Origin: Anaerolinea thermophila UNI-1
GTDB taxonomy: Bacteria > Chloroflexota > Anaerolineae > Anaerolineales > Anaerolineaceae
Direction: 5' to 3'
Assembly: GCF_000199675.1 (NCBI RefSeq)
Contig: NC_014960.1
Coordinates: 1,798,001-1,862,000 of the forward strand
Length of the DNA stretch: 64,000 nucleotides
The notes under the pieces are model-generated. The model saw only the letters and a program-made list of their open reading frames with translations, was not told the origin of the DNA and searched no databases. A program made the position numbers and the translations under genes. Shown here in pieces: positions 8,391-16,306 of this stretch (positions within the stretch are counted from its first letter, which is position 1; every line of letters begins with the position of its first letter).

Positions 8391-9431
8391 TTAACTCAAA
8401 ATTTGGCGTAAATTTTCTTCAAAAGGTGGATAAACTACACCTTTCTCTGTAATTATTGCTGTAAGTAGGAAATGAGGGGTAACATCAAACGCCGGATTAC
8501 GCGCTTTTGCCCCTTTTGGAACGACATTCTCTCCTTTGTACTGAATATCCAACACCTCATCCGCTGATCTTTCCTCTATAGGAATGGATTCGCCAGCGGG
8601 GATGGATAAATCAACAGTACTTATAGGTGCGGCACAATAAACTGGAACTCCATTGGAATGAGCAGCCAAAGCCAGCATGTATGTACCAATCTTGTTCGCT
8701 ACATCCCCGTTAGCAGCAATGCGATCTGCGCCAAAAAACACTTTTTGTACTTTTCCTGTTCTCAGAAAATATCCTGCTGCCCCATCTACAATAATTTCAT
8801 AAGAGATCCCATATTGCTCTAATTCCCAAGCAGTCAACCGAGCCCCTTGTAATCGTGGGCGGGTCTCATCCACCAGAACGTGAATATGCTTTCCCTGCTG
8901 ATGCGCCATACGGATGCACCCCAGGGCAGTTCCCCAATCTACCGTGGCTAACGCTCCGGTATTACAATGATGAAGAATCACATCTCCGTTCTGAATCAGT
9001 TCTGAGCCAAAAAGGGATATTTGATAGTTAATGGCTATATCTTCCTCGGCGATTCGCAACGCTTCGGCAAGGATGAGCTTTTTAAGTTTTTCAATATCTT
9101 CAATGGGACGCTGAAGAATCGTCTGTATCCTGTTCAATGCCCAGAACAGGTTCACAGCCGTCGGTCGGGATGCGCGCAGGACTTTATCTGCCTCATCTAA
9201 ATATCTGCGAAAACCTTCCCAATCATTATACTTGGAATGAATTGCCGCCAAAGCCATTCCCATCGCCCCGGCGACACCGATTGCGGGGGCACCACGAATC
9301 ACCATATCGCGAATCGCATTGGCAACTTCATGATAGTCTACGCACTCCACCATTTCCAAACGCTGGGGTAAGCAGCGCTGATCTATCATTCGGACAACTT
9401 TTTTGGTTTCATCCCACTCTATTGAACGCAT
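8391..9431 (-). CDS. mtnA: S-methyl-5-thioribose-1-phosphate isomerase
   Basis: A 346-residue enzyme of the methionine salvage pathway that converts the aldose S-methylthioribose-1-P into the ketose. Signatures are MVIRGAPAIGVAGAMGMALA (about 43-62), HCNTGALATVDWGTALG with the catalytic Cys (about 155-171), and FFGADRIAANGDVANKIGT with the catalytic Asp (about 233-251). The family is homologous to eIF2B subunits, but these residues identify MtnA. It is the promoter-proximal gene of a leftward operon with the kinase and ahcY, so both SAM by-products, methylthioadenosine-derived sugar and SAH, are handled together. Confidence 0.96.
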   Translation of the reverse strand: MRSIEWDETKKVVRMIDQRCLPQRLEMVECVDYHEVANAIRDMVIRGAPAIGVAGAMGMALAAIHSKYNDWEGFRRYLDEADKVLRASRPTAVNLFWALNRIQTILQRPIEDIEKLKKLILAEALRIAEEDIAINYQISLFGSELIQNGDVILHHCNTGALATVDWGTALGCIRMAHQQGKHIHVLVDETRPRLQGARLTAWELEQYGISYEIIVDGAAGYFLRTGKVQKVFFGADRIAANGDVANKIGTYMLALAAHSNGVPVYCAAPISTVDLSIPAGESIPIEERSADEVLDIQYKGENVVPKGAKARNPAFDVTPHFLLTAIITEKGVVYPPFEENLRQILS

Positions 9432-9513
9432 GGTTCATTCCAACAGGCATTTTAATAGGGCTTTGCCATGTTTCCTTAAAAGGCAAAACCCCACTGTTCA
9501 CTTCAACCGTCAA

Positions 9514-9542
9514 AGTTTAACATGCCTTTCCGGGTTTGTCAA
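9514..9542 (-). promoter_or_regulatory. Promoter of the mtnA-pfkB-ahcY operon
   Basis: On the minus strand, TTGACA (9542-9537), a 17-bp spacer and TAAACT (9519-9514) form a good sigma-70-type promoter about 80 bp before the mtnA ATG. The leader can form a TTTTGCC/GGCAAA hairpin but shows no SAM-riboswitch core that I can recognise. Confidence 0.6.
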
Positions 9543-9574
9543 AGTTTTCTCATTTTCCTTTTACCAAGATAGGG

Positions 9575-9580
9575 TATAAT
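9575..9580 (+). promoter_or_regulatory. -10 element of the tatA promoter
   Basis: A consensus TATAAT lies 36 bp before the tatA ATG. A weak -35 (TTTTCC, 9553-9558) lies 16 bp upstream. The element diverges from the mtnA promoter within the same 184-bp gap. Confidence 0.55.
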
Positions 9581-9615
9581 TTGCACGCGTTTCAAATCTC
9601 TAAAAGGAGTATGCT

Positions 9616-9801
9616 ATGCCTATTCGACTTGGTGTACCTGAACTGGTTCTCATTCTGGTCATCGTCATTCTCCTCTTCGGGGTAGGACGAATCGGAAAGA
9701 TCGCTGGTGAACTCGGGTCTGGTATCCGTGCATTTCGTGATGGGCTAAAAAGTCCTGAAGAAAAAGCCGAAGAAAAGAAACCGGAAGAGAAAAACGAATA
9801 A
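9616..9801 (+). CDS. tatA: Twin-arginine translocase subunit TatA/TatE
   Basis: A 61-residue Tat component. It has a short N-terminus, one hydrophobic helix (LVLILVIVILLFGVGRIG), the glycine hinge, the conserved FGVGRIGKIAGELGSGIRAF amphipathic helix, and a highly charged Lys/Glu tail. TatA oligomers form the protein-conducting path for folded Tat substrates in the cytoplasmic membrane. The start is supported by AAAGGAGTATGCT. No tatB or tatC is adjacent, which is common in Chloroflexota. Confidence 0.93.
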   Translation: MPIRLGVPELVLILVIVILLFGVGRIGKIAGELGSGIRAFRDGLKSPEEKAEEKKPEEKNE

Positions 9802-9825
9802 TTCCTTCCAGAAAGTCTTAAAACT

Positions 9826-10785
9826 ATGCTCCCAGAAGGCATTCATCGCCCCGTCAAAGTTGGTATTGTTGGAACGGGCAACGTTGGAGCCACATTTGCT
9901 TATGCGTTGCTACTCTCTGGCTTGGCAACGGAGATTATCCTCATAGACAACAACCGGGCACGGGCAGAAGGAGAAGCCATGGATTTAAACCATGCTGCTC
10001 CACTTGCCCGCCCGGCTCGTGTTTTTGCCGGGGATTATTCCGACCTTGCTGGTGCTGTTGTGACAGTAGTCACCGCCGGAAGTGCCCAGCGGCCTGGCGA
10101 GACTCGATTAGACCTTGCAGGTCGAAATGCTGAAATTTTCCGAAGCATCATTCCCAAAATCACCCAATTCAATCCCTCCGGAATCATCCTCATCGCGACA
10201 AACCCGGTAGATATTCTTTCGTATGTTGCATGGAAACTTTCTGGGTTGCCGCACAATCAAGTCATTGGCTCGGGCACAATTCTGGATACAGCAAGATTCA
10301 GATACTTGTTGAGCGAATACTTTCAGGTTGATCCGCGAAGTGTACACGCTTATATCATCGGCGAACACGGAGATAGTGAAGTTCCTGTCTGGTCGTTAGC
10401 GAACATCGCCGGCATGCGTCTGCCTGTATTCTGCACCCGAAATAATTTTGGATGCATTGACCACGAACTAGAAGAGATTTTCACTCAAACTCGCGATGCC
10501 GCCTACCACATCATTGAACGAAAGGGCGCCACTTATTATGCAATAGGCGCGGGGTTGCTTCGTATCGTTGAGGCAATTATTCGAGACCAGAGTACTGTAC
10601 TTTCCGTTTCGAACCTGATTCAAAACTACTACGGCATCAATGATGTATATCTGAGCCTGCCATGTGTCATTGATCGAGGTGGCGTAGAAAGGGTAATCTA
10701 CCTGGAATTAAACGATGAGGAAGCAATTGGGTTAAGGAAATCAGCCTCGGTCCTGAGAAAAATGATTGAAGATTTGGGCTTTTAG
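9826..10785 (+). CDS. ldh: L-lactate dehydrogenase
   Basis: A 319-residue NAD-dependent LDH. The Rossmann motif GIVGTGNVGATFAYALL lies at about 13-29 with an acidic residue (LIDNN) at the end of beta-2 for NAD preference. The mobile loop SAQRPGETRLDL contains the substrate-polarising Arg. The NPVDIL motif and the catalytic GEHGDSEVPVWS (His of the Asp-His relay) follow. Gln at the loop (AQRPGE) favours lactate over malate dehydrogenase. It reduces pyruvate to lactate at the end of fermentation. It ends in a strong shared terminator. Confidence 0.95.
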   Translation: MLPEGIHRPVKVGIVGTGNVGATFAYALLLSGLATEIILIDNNRARAEGEAMDLNHAAPLARPARVFAGDYSDLAGAVVTVVTAGSAQRPGETRLDLAGRNAEIFRSIIPKITQFNPSGIILIATNPVDILSYVAWKLSGLPHNQVIGSGTILDTARFRYLLSEYFQVDPRSVHAYIIGEHGDSEVPVWSLANIAGMRLPVFCTRNNFGCIDHELEEIFTQTRDAAYHIIERKGATYYAIGAGLLRIVEAIIRDQSTVLSVSNLIQNYYGINDVYLSLPCVIDRGGVERVIYLELNDEEAIGLRKSASVLRKMIEDLGF

Positions 10786-10797
10786 AGCCTGATAAAG

Positions 10798-10836
10798 AAC
10801 TCCCTCGCGGCAACTACATCGCGAGGGAGTTTTTTG
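10798..10836. terminator. Bidirectional terminator between ldh and the alpha-glucosidase
   Basis: A 12-bp perfect stem (AACTCCCTCGCG, 10798-10809, with 10820-10831), a 10-nt loop and a run of T on the plus side. On the minus side the hairpin is followed by GTTCTTTATC, so it may serve both convergent genes. Confidence 0.9.
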
Positions 10837-12534
10837 TTAATTGACCTGGGCTACCCAGATTTCATAAGGTTCAAAAACCCAGTCCTGGTTCTCACGGGAA
10901 CGGGAACAGAACAAAGTATGTAACCTGTCCTCTTCCAGATATTTCTTCATCTTGCGCTTTTTATTCGACATATTCAGAACCACCAAACAAGTTTGTTCCT
11001 CTGATTGTCTCAGGAAAACCAGGCAGTCCTTATCTCTTCCCAGTTCATGATAATCCCCAGCAATCAATGCCGGATTTTCTTGACGCACACGGATTATCTC
11101 ACGATAGAAATGAAGCAGAGAATTGGGAGTCCTTTCCTGGTCCTCAGCATTTACACCCTGGGCATAGTTTGGGTTTACAGGAAGCCAGGGTTCCACTGAT
11201 TCTGGAGAAAAACCGCCATTGGGCTTGTTTGCCCACTGGAAAGGTGTGCGACACTTATCTCGACCGCGTCTGGCAGCGATCAACGGAGCCTCTTCTGGGG
11301 AGATCAGATCCGGATGTTCTCTGGCTAATTTCAAGAAAAACAGAGCGAGCAAATCACGGAATCGAGACTCATCCGTAAACAAATAATCGCTCATCCCGAT
11401 TTCTTCCCCATTGTAAAGAAATGGAGTGCCTTTTAGGGTTAAGATCAATGCCAGGTTCACACGAGCAATCGCCTCGTCATGCTCCTCATCTCCATACCGG
11501 CTGAACATTCTGGGGCTATCATGGTTTCCTAAAGTATTACAGGGCCACGCCTTTGCTGGTAATGCCCCCAGGCGTTCTCGCTGATTCTTCCTCACCCAGG
11601 ACGGGGTAATAAACCGGGTACGCATGAGAGGGAAGTTAAAATTCAGATGGAGTTCATCCTCACCATTCCCATAGAAGCGAATATCATCCGTTTCCCCCAC
11701 CAGCACTCTGTCAGGAAACTCATCCACCACCTGACGAAGTTCCTTCATCAGGTCATGGACTTCTGGGAGATCCACCTGATAAGAATACATTTTTTCCCAG
11801 AGCTTTCCCACCCGACGATGATCCTGAGGGGTCTTAGCCCGATACCCCATCAAGAATAATTCTTCCTGGGTAATTCCTGACTGCTGATCGCGTAAGTCTT
11901 CCACCTCATAGATAGTTCCTACAGCATCGAGGCGAAAACCATCTACTCCCATTTTCAACCAGAATCGTACAGCATCCCACATGGCTTGCTTGACTTCAGG
12001 GTTGCGCCAGTTCAAATCAGGCTGTTGTTTAAAGAAGAAATGGTAATAATACTGCCCGGTATTCTCGTCCCATTCCCAAGCCGAACCGCCAAAGGTGGAA
12101 TACCAATTATTGGGTGGACCGCCATTTTTTCCATCCTTCCAGATATACCAGTCCCGCTTGGGATTATCACGGCTGGAACGAGACTCAATAAACCAGGGAT
12201 GCTGGTCAGAGGTGTGATTTAAGACCAGATCAAGAATAACCCTGATATCCCGGCGATGGGCTTCTTCGAGAAACTTACCAAACAGGTTCAAATCTCCATA
12301 TTCGGGAGCAACATCACAATAATCTGCTACATCATACCCACAGTCAAAGAGCGGGGACGGGAAATGCGGAGAGATCCACAAACCGCCCACCCCTAATTCT
12401 TTTAAGTAATCCAGTTTCTCAATCACCCCGTAAAAATCGCCGATTCCATCTCCATTCCCATCGGCAAAACTACGAGGATAAATCTGATAAAAAACCACTT
12501 TTTGCCACCACTTCAAATCCGCAATGCGAGCCAT
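10837..12534 (-). CDS. GH13 alpha-glucosidase / oligo-1,6-glucosidase-like
   Basis: A 565-residue alpha-amylase-family glycosidase. The four conserved regions are all present: DLVLNHTSDQHPWF (region I), GFRLDAVG with the nucleophile Asp (II), VLVGETDD with the acid/base Glu (III) and NTLGNHDSPR (IV). QIYPRSFADGNGDGIGDF near the N-terminus is typical of the oligo-1,6-glucosidase/alpha-glucosidase group. No signal peptide is visible, so it probably acts inside the cell on maltose- or isomaltose-type oligosaccharides, or as sucrose/trehalose hydrolase. The exact linkage cannot be read. The C-terminal beta domain is present and the length is normal. Confidence 0.93.
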   Translation of the reverse strand: MARIADLKWWQKVVFYQIYPRSFADGNGDGIGDFYGVIEKLDYLKELGVGGLWISPHFPSPLFDCGYDVADYCDVAPEYGDLNLFGKFLEEAHRRDIRVILDLVLNHTSDQHPWFIESRSSRDNPKRDWYIWKDGKNGGPPNNWYSTFGGSAWEWDENTGQYYYHFFFKQQPDLNWRNPEVKQAMWDAVRFWLKMGVDGFRLDAVGTIYEVEDLRDQQSGITQEELFLMGYRAKTPQDHRRVGKLWEKMYSYQVDLPEVHDLMKELRQVVDEFPDRVLVGETDDIRFYGNGEDELHLNFNFPLMRTRFITPSWVRKNQRERLGALPAKAWPCNTLGNHDSPRMFSRYGDEEHDEAIARVNLALILTLKGTPFLYNGEEIGMSDYLFTDESRFRDLLALFFLKLAREHPDLISPEEAPLIAARRGRDKCRTPFQWANKPNGGFSPESVEPWLPVNPNYAQGVNAEDQERTPNSLLHFYREIIRVRQENPALIAGDYHELGRDKDCLVFLRQSEEQTCLVVLNMSNKKRKMKKYLEEDRLHTLFCSRSRENQDWVFEPYEIWVAQVN

Positions 12535-12609
12535 GATGCTCCTCCTTCATAAAATGGAATGACCACAAACAGTGAAATTATAAACGCGAACCCGGAATTG
12601 AGAAAATTT

Positions 12610-13899
12610 CTATTCTGAAAGAGTTTCCAGAATCTCTCCCCTGATTCGGTCTCCTTCAACCTCTACCAATTTCACTCGACTGAAGCGATTCCACAACTTT
12701 TCTCTAGATAACGAAACTACCTTAATGTAGTGATCTGTTAAACCGTGCAGATTCCACCCCAATGGTCCAAGGGAGTCCGTAGATTCCCACAAGACAAGAA
12801 CTTCTTTTCCCAAAAATTGCTTCAAGTAATTTTGCGCAGATTCCTGAACAACTTCCCTTATTCGAGCATTGCGCAATTTGCGAATTTCCGGAGGCACCGG
12901 ATTGGGTAATCGGGTAGCAGCCGTACCGGGCCGGTCAGAGTAAGTAAAGACATGACCACCAGCAAACCGCATACGCTCAACAAAGCGCAGACTTTCCTCA
13001 AACTCCTCTTCTGTTTCACCCGGGAAACCTACAATGATATCTGTGGTAATGGCTACGTCGGATATCCATCTACGCGCCTGATTCACCAGAGTCTCAAATT
13101 GTTGGGGGCTGGTCTTCCTTGCCATGCGCCTTAATGTCGTGGCACACCCGGATTGCAGAGGTAGATGTAAATGCCGGCATAATCGCGAATCTTCCCACAA
13201 TGCAAAGAAGCCCTCATCAAGATTCCACGGCTCGAGCGACGAAAGGCGCAAGCGAGGAATATCGCTTTCCTGCAAAATGACTTTGATTAAATCCCGTAAG
13301 TGCATTTTAGGAGTAAAGTCCTGCCCCCATGAACCAAGATGCACCCCGGTTAAGACAACCTCTTTTGCACCCCCCGCCTGAGCAATGCGTATGTCGGAGA
13401 GCACTTCGGCAATGTTCCTGCTTCTCCCTTTTCCCCGAGCCAAACGGGTTACACAAAAGGTACAGTGATTATCACACCCATCCTGCACTTTAATAAATGC
13501 CCTGGTACGGGCATGTAATCCCGGCAATGGCTCACGAGCCAGTGGCTCAATATCAAAAACCTCTGTGGGAATACCTAACACCGTAGAGACAAGCGTGTCT
13601 TTTTGATCATTCAGAAACACCCGATCTACCTTAGGCAGAGACATCGCCCCAACTCGATCCAGAGTTGCCCAGCAACCAGTAACAGCAATTTTCCCGGATG
13701 TATATCGGGCGGCTTGGCGAATCTTCTGACGGGAATCAGAAGCGGCTTCGGCTGTCACAGCACAGGTGTTTACCACTACCAAATCCGCTTCTGAAGGGCT
13801 GGCTACAATCGTATGACCTGCCGCACGAAATTCGAGAGCAAATTTTTCAATCTCGCTCTGATTTAAACGACATCCAACTGAATCCAAGAAAATTCTCAT
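12610..13899 (-). CDS. mtaB: tRNA t6A37 methylthiotransferase
   Basis: A 429-residue radical SAM methylthiotransferase. The N-terminal UPF0004 domain carries three cluster cysteines (VGCRLNQSE, NTCAVTAEA, VTGCWAT). The radical SAM motif CDNHCTFCVTRLARG (CxxxCxxC) starts near residue 141. A C-terminal TRAM-like segment follows. The pattern matches MtaB, which converts t6A to ms2t6A at position 37 of ANN-decoding tRNAs, rather than RimO or MiaB, which differ around these motifs; this choice is moderately sure. It lies downstream of the lipoprotein gene with a 3-nt gap. Confidence 0.88.
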   Translation of the reverse strand: MRIFLDSVGCRLNQSEIEKFALEFRAAGHTIVASPSEADLVVVNTCAVTAEAASDSRQKIRQAARYTSGKIAVTGCWATLDRVGAMSLPKVDRVFLNDQKDTLVSTVLGIPTEVFDIEPLAREPLPGLHARTRAFIKVQDGCDNHCTFCVTRLARGKGRSRNIAEVLSDIRIAQAGGAKEVVLTGVHLGSWGQDFTPKMHLRDLIKVILQESDIPRLRLSSLEPWNLDEGFFALWEDSRLCRHLHLPLQSGCATTLRRMARKTSPQQFETLVNQARRWISDVAITTDIIVGFPGETEEEFEESLRFVERMRFAGGHVFTYSDRPGTAATRLPNPVPPEIRKLRNARIREVVQESAQNYLKQFLGKEVLVLWESTDSLGPLGWNLHGLTDHYIKVVSLSREKLWNRFSRVKLVEVEGDRIRGEILETLSE

Positions 13900-13902
13900 G
13901 CG

Positions 13903-14541
13903 CTAAGGTTCTTTCACAATAAAATGATCAAATAAAATATCAACTCCAGGTTCTGATAAAGCACCTGCTATCAAACCAACTTTCCCCTGGATATCATCTA
14001 CCTCTTGAACATCAAACAATCTCTCACCATCCACATAAAGCAACAAGTGCCCTTGCTTGCAAATCGCTCTTAACTGATAGGTGCTTCCTTTTTCAAGCAA
14101 ACCGTCATTGTATTTTAACTGGTCTTGTCCAATTAAACTATAGTTTTCTCCGTTCTTCTTCAACGCTCCAAAATACCCATCACTGCTCACCAGTAACATA
14201 TAAAAACGATTATGGTTCTGGTAGCCGCAAATGACCCCAAAAGAGTTATTGACCACAGTGTTTTGGAGGGTGGCTTGCACCTGAATCTCAGCATTTGAAA
14301 AATCTTTCCCCGCGACAGTCCATAGATCTGTATAGGGCTTTCTGACAAAGATTCGTAAACCACCCCGGGTATATTCGATCACCCCGTCTTCGCTGTTCAA
14401 TATTCCCCAATCATTCCCGGGCTCTGAAAAATCGTCCTGGAATAACACACCATCCTGCTCCGCTTGATGGTCTGCCTGAAAACAACCCACAAGGCTGAGA
14501 AAAACCAATACTCCCAAAATCAAGGTTCGTAGTTTTATCAT
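13903..14541 (-). CDS. Lipoprotein with a concanavalin-like (LamG/DUF1080-type) domain
   Basis: A 212-residue exported lipoprotein. The signal peptide ends in the lipobox LVGC with the lipidated Cys near residue 20. The mature part has the jelly-roll pattern common in extracellular proteins of Anaerolineae: an early FQDDFSEPGNDWG motif, alternating strands, a late KGSTYQLRAICKQGHLLLYVDGERLFDV segment, and a closing KVGLIAGALSEPGVDILFDHF. Such domains bind glycans or act as passive scaffolds. No catalytic residues are evident. The start overlaps the end of the TPR protein gene by 4 bp, so the two are coupled. Confidence 0.75.
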   Translation of the reverse strand: MIKLRTLILGVLVFLSLVGCFQADHQAEQDGVLFQDDFSEPGNDWGILNSEDGVIEYTRGGLRIFVRKPYTDLWTVAGKDFSNAEIQVQATLQNTVVNNSFGVICGYQNHNRFYMLLVSSDGYFGALKKNGENYSLIGQDQLKYNDGLLEKGSTYQLRAICKQGHLLLYVDGERLFDVQEVDDIQGKVGLIAGALSEPGVDILFDHFIVKEP

Positions 14542-15986
14542 GGTTCATTCTTTGTCAATAAAGGCACCTGAAAATATCTTTCCAGCAATCTGGCAGCAAT
14601 CAGTTTTGTTTCTTCCTGAGATGCGAACAAAAAGACATTTTCCAACATTTTTTGCGCTTCCCCCAAGCGATTTTCCTGAAGGTAAAGTTGACCAAGAGCG
14701 AGAAAAGCCTCTGCATGCGAAGGGTTTAGTTGTAAGGTACGAACCCAGAAACGTTCCGCACTGGCAAAATCCCCCTGCTTAAAGAGAACATCTCCCATCA
14801 CCTTGTGAGCATCAGCATCCAAAGGGGATAACTTCAAAGCCTCTCTGGCAGAAAACAAACCTTTCCCAGACACATCAAAATCGTAGGTTACACAAAATTG
14901 CGCTAAAGATTTCCATACTAAGGAATTATCAGGATCCAGGGAAGTTGCCTGTTCATAATAAGAATAGGCTTCAAACAGATTGCCACTTTTTGCAGTTAAT
15001 CTTCCCAACTCAAGATACCAGATAGATTGTTCAGGTTCGATTTTTAATACCTGTTGCATCTCTTCAATTGCCTGTTCCAGATTTCCCTCTCTCGATAGAT
15101 AAAGACTGTATAAGACCCTGGAAATGACCGATCGGGGGTTGAGCGAAATTGCCCGCTTTAAGTCGTCTTTCCCGGTAGTGTCAGACAATTCGAGTTTGGC
15201 TTCTCCAAGAAATGCCCATGCTTCTGCATAGACAGGTTGAATTTCCACCGCTTTCTGCAACGCCAAACGCGCTTCCTCGTATTCCCGCAAGTTTATTAAA
15301 GCCCTTCCCAACAAGGTAAGGCGATAAGCATGATTTTGATTAGAAAGACTCAGCGCATTAACTTCCTCAAGAAGAGATACAACTCTTTGATATTCAGGTT
15401 GTATCTGTGCCGCCTTTTTTATGCAATTAATCCCTTCGTGATAATTCTCGACAATCCGAAAAAGCCCCCACTGGTATAGAACGAAGGGTTCTTCAGGACA
15501 CTTTTCATTCCATTTTTCCAGGATAGCAAGCCAATCTTGAAAAGAAAGATCCCTCTTCGTGTCAGCATATTTTGACAAAAACTGACAGTTGGCTGGCAAT
15601 TCAATTTGCATTAAGATTTGCACGGCATCTTCTTTTTTGCTTTGCCTGAGCAGTTCCTTTACTAAAATTTCTTGTCCCTGGCTTGAAATAAACCCCTGAC
15701 GGTAGGCCGCCCATAGATACTCAAAGGCTAAGACATCATCTCCACGCAGAAAGGCTCCTACCCCCAACGGTTCGTAAATATCCTGACGCCATGGATGGCG
15801 TTGAAAAATATCCCGGAGTGCCTCACCTTGAACCAAGTACCCATGATCCTGTTGAGCCCTTCTGGCAATTTCCCAGTCCTGGCGATCTCGCCAGTCAGAA
15901 GGGAAAGGTGCCAGAAGAACAAGGAGCAAGGATAACAGGAACAAACGAAGGCTTACACTCTTATCCAGAAAATTCATCAAAAACAT
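14538..15986 (-). CDS. Membrane-anchored tetratricopeptide-repeat protein
   Basis: About 482 residues with a single N-terminal membrane segment (SLRLFLLSLLLVLLAPF) followed by TPR-like helical repeats to the C-terminus. Clear repeats include YAEAWAFLGEAKLEL, QSIWYLELGRLTAKSGN, DADAHKVMGDVLFKQGD and HAEAFLALGQLYLQENR. Such proteins assemble complexes at the outer face of the membrane. Its partner is unknown, but the overlapping lipoprotein gene makes a joint role likely. The start is uncertain: a GTG at 16028 lacks a ribosome site, and a TATAAT overlaps the ATG at 15986, so a leaderless start at 15977 (MNFLDKS) is also possible. Confidence 0.8.
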   Translation of the reverse strand: MFLMNFLDKSVSLRLFLLSLLLVLLAPFPSDWRDRQDWEIARRAQQDHGYLVQGEALRDIFQRHPWRQDIYEPLGVGAFLRGDDVLAFEYLWAAYRQGFISSQGQEILVKELLRQSKKEDAVQILMQIELPANCQFLSKYADTKRDLSFQDWLAILEKWNEKCPEEPFVLYQWGLFRIVENYHEGINCIKKAAQIQPEYQRVVSLLEEVNALSLSNQNHAYRLTLLGRALINLREYEEARLALQKAVEIQPVYAEAWAFLGEAKLELSDTTGKDDLKRAISLNPRSVISRVLYSLYLSREGNLEQAIEEMQQVLKIEPEQSIWYLELGRLTAKSGNLFEAYSYYEQATSLDPDNSLVWKSLAQFCVTYDFDVSGKGLFSAREALKLSPLDADAHKVMGDVLFKQGDFASAERFWVRTLQLNPSHAEAFLALGQLYLQENRLGEAQKMLENVFLFASQEETKLIAARLLERYFQVPLLTKNEP

Positions 15987-16087
15987 TATAGCCCGATTAC
16001 CTCTTCCGCTTATTGGGAAAACTTCCACTCAAAGGGATGGGTCATAAATTGGATTGAAAATAGCCAATAATTCACCCTGTTTCGGGC

Positions 16088-16115
16088 TTTACAGTTAATA
16101 ACCAGATTGTATAAT
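16088..16115 (+). promoter_or_regulatory. Promoter of gltB
   Basis: TTTACA (16088-16093), a 16-bp spacer and TATAAT (16110-16115). Transcription would begin near 16122 and leave a leader of about 185 nt before the gltB ATG, which includes an intrinsic-terminator-like hairpin. Confidence 0.65.
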
Positions 16116-16190
16116 CTTGCCAATTTTATAAAACTTCAGCAATTGTATGAACAGCCATCTTTCCCACGCTATCAAGAAAGTTTTCTTCTC

Positions 16191-16256
16191 CCTACCGGTA
16201 GAGTAAATCAGTTTACTCACAGATAAGGCTCACCGGTAGGTGAGCCTTATTTTTAT
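16191..16256 (+). promoter_or_regulatory. Candidate transcription attenuator in the gltB leader
   Basis: A 12-bp perfect stem, 16223-16234 with 16239-16250 (loop GGTA), is followed by ATTTTTATT, which is a full intrinsic terminator about 55 bp before gltB. Upstream, CCTACCGGT (16191-16199) is exactly complementary to ACCGGTAGG (16232-16240), which spans the loop and right arm of the terminator, so it could act as antiterminator. A small hairpin, GAGTAAA-TCAG-TTTACTC (16201-16218), sits between. Mutually exclusive folding is therefore possible. I do not recognise a known riboswitch here. It may instead terminate a short upstream transcript. Confidence 0.55.
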
Positions 16257-16306
16257 TCATCCGCAAAAGCGCTGAAAAACCAGAAACGCCAAAGGAGATT
16301 CCAGCC

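Noticed and set aside
9432..9615. SAM or SAH riboswitch before mtnA
   Set aside because: A small hairpin is present, but I could not find the conserved core of any SAM/SAH riboswitch class.
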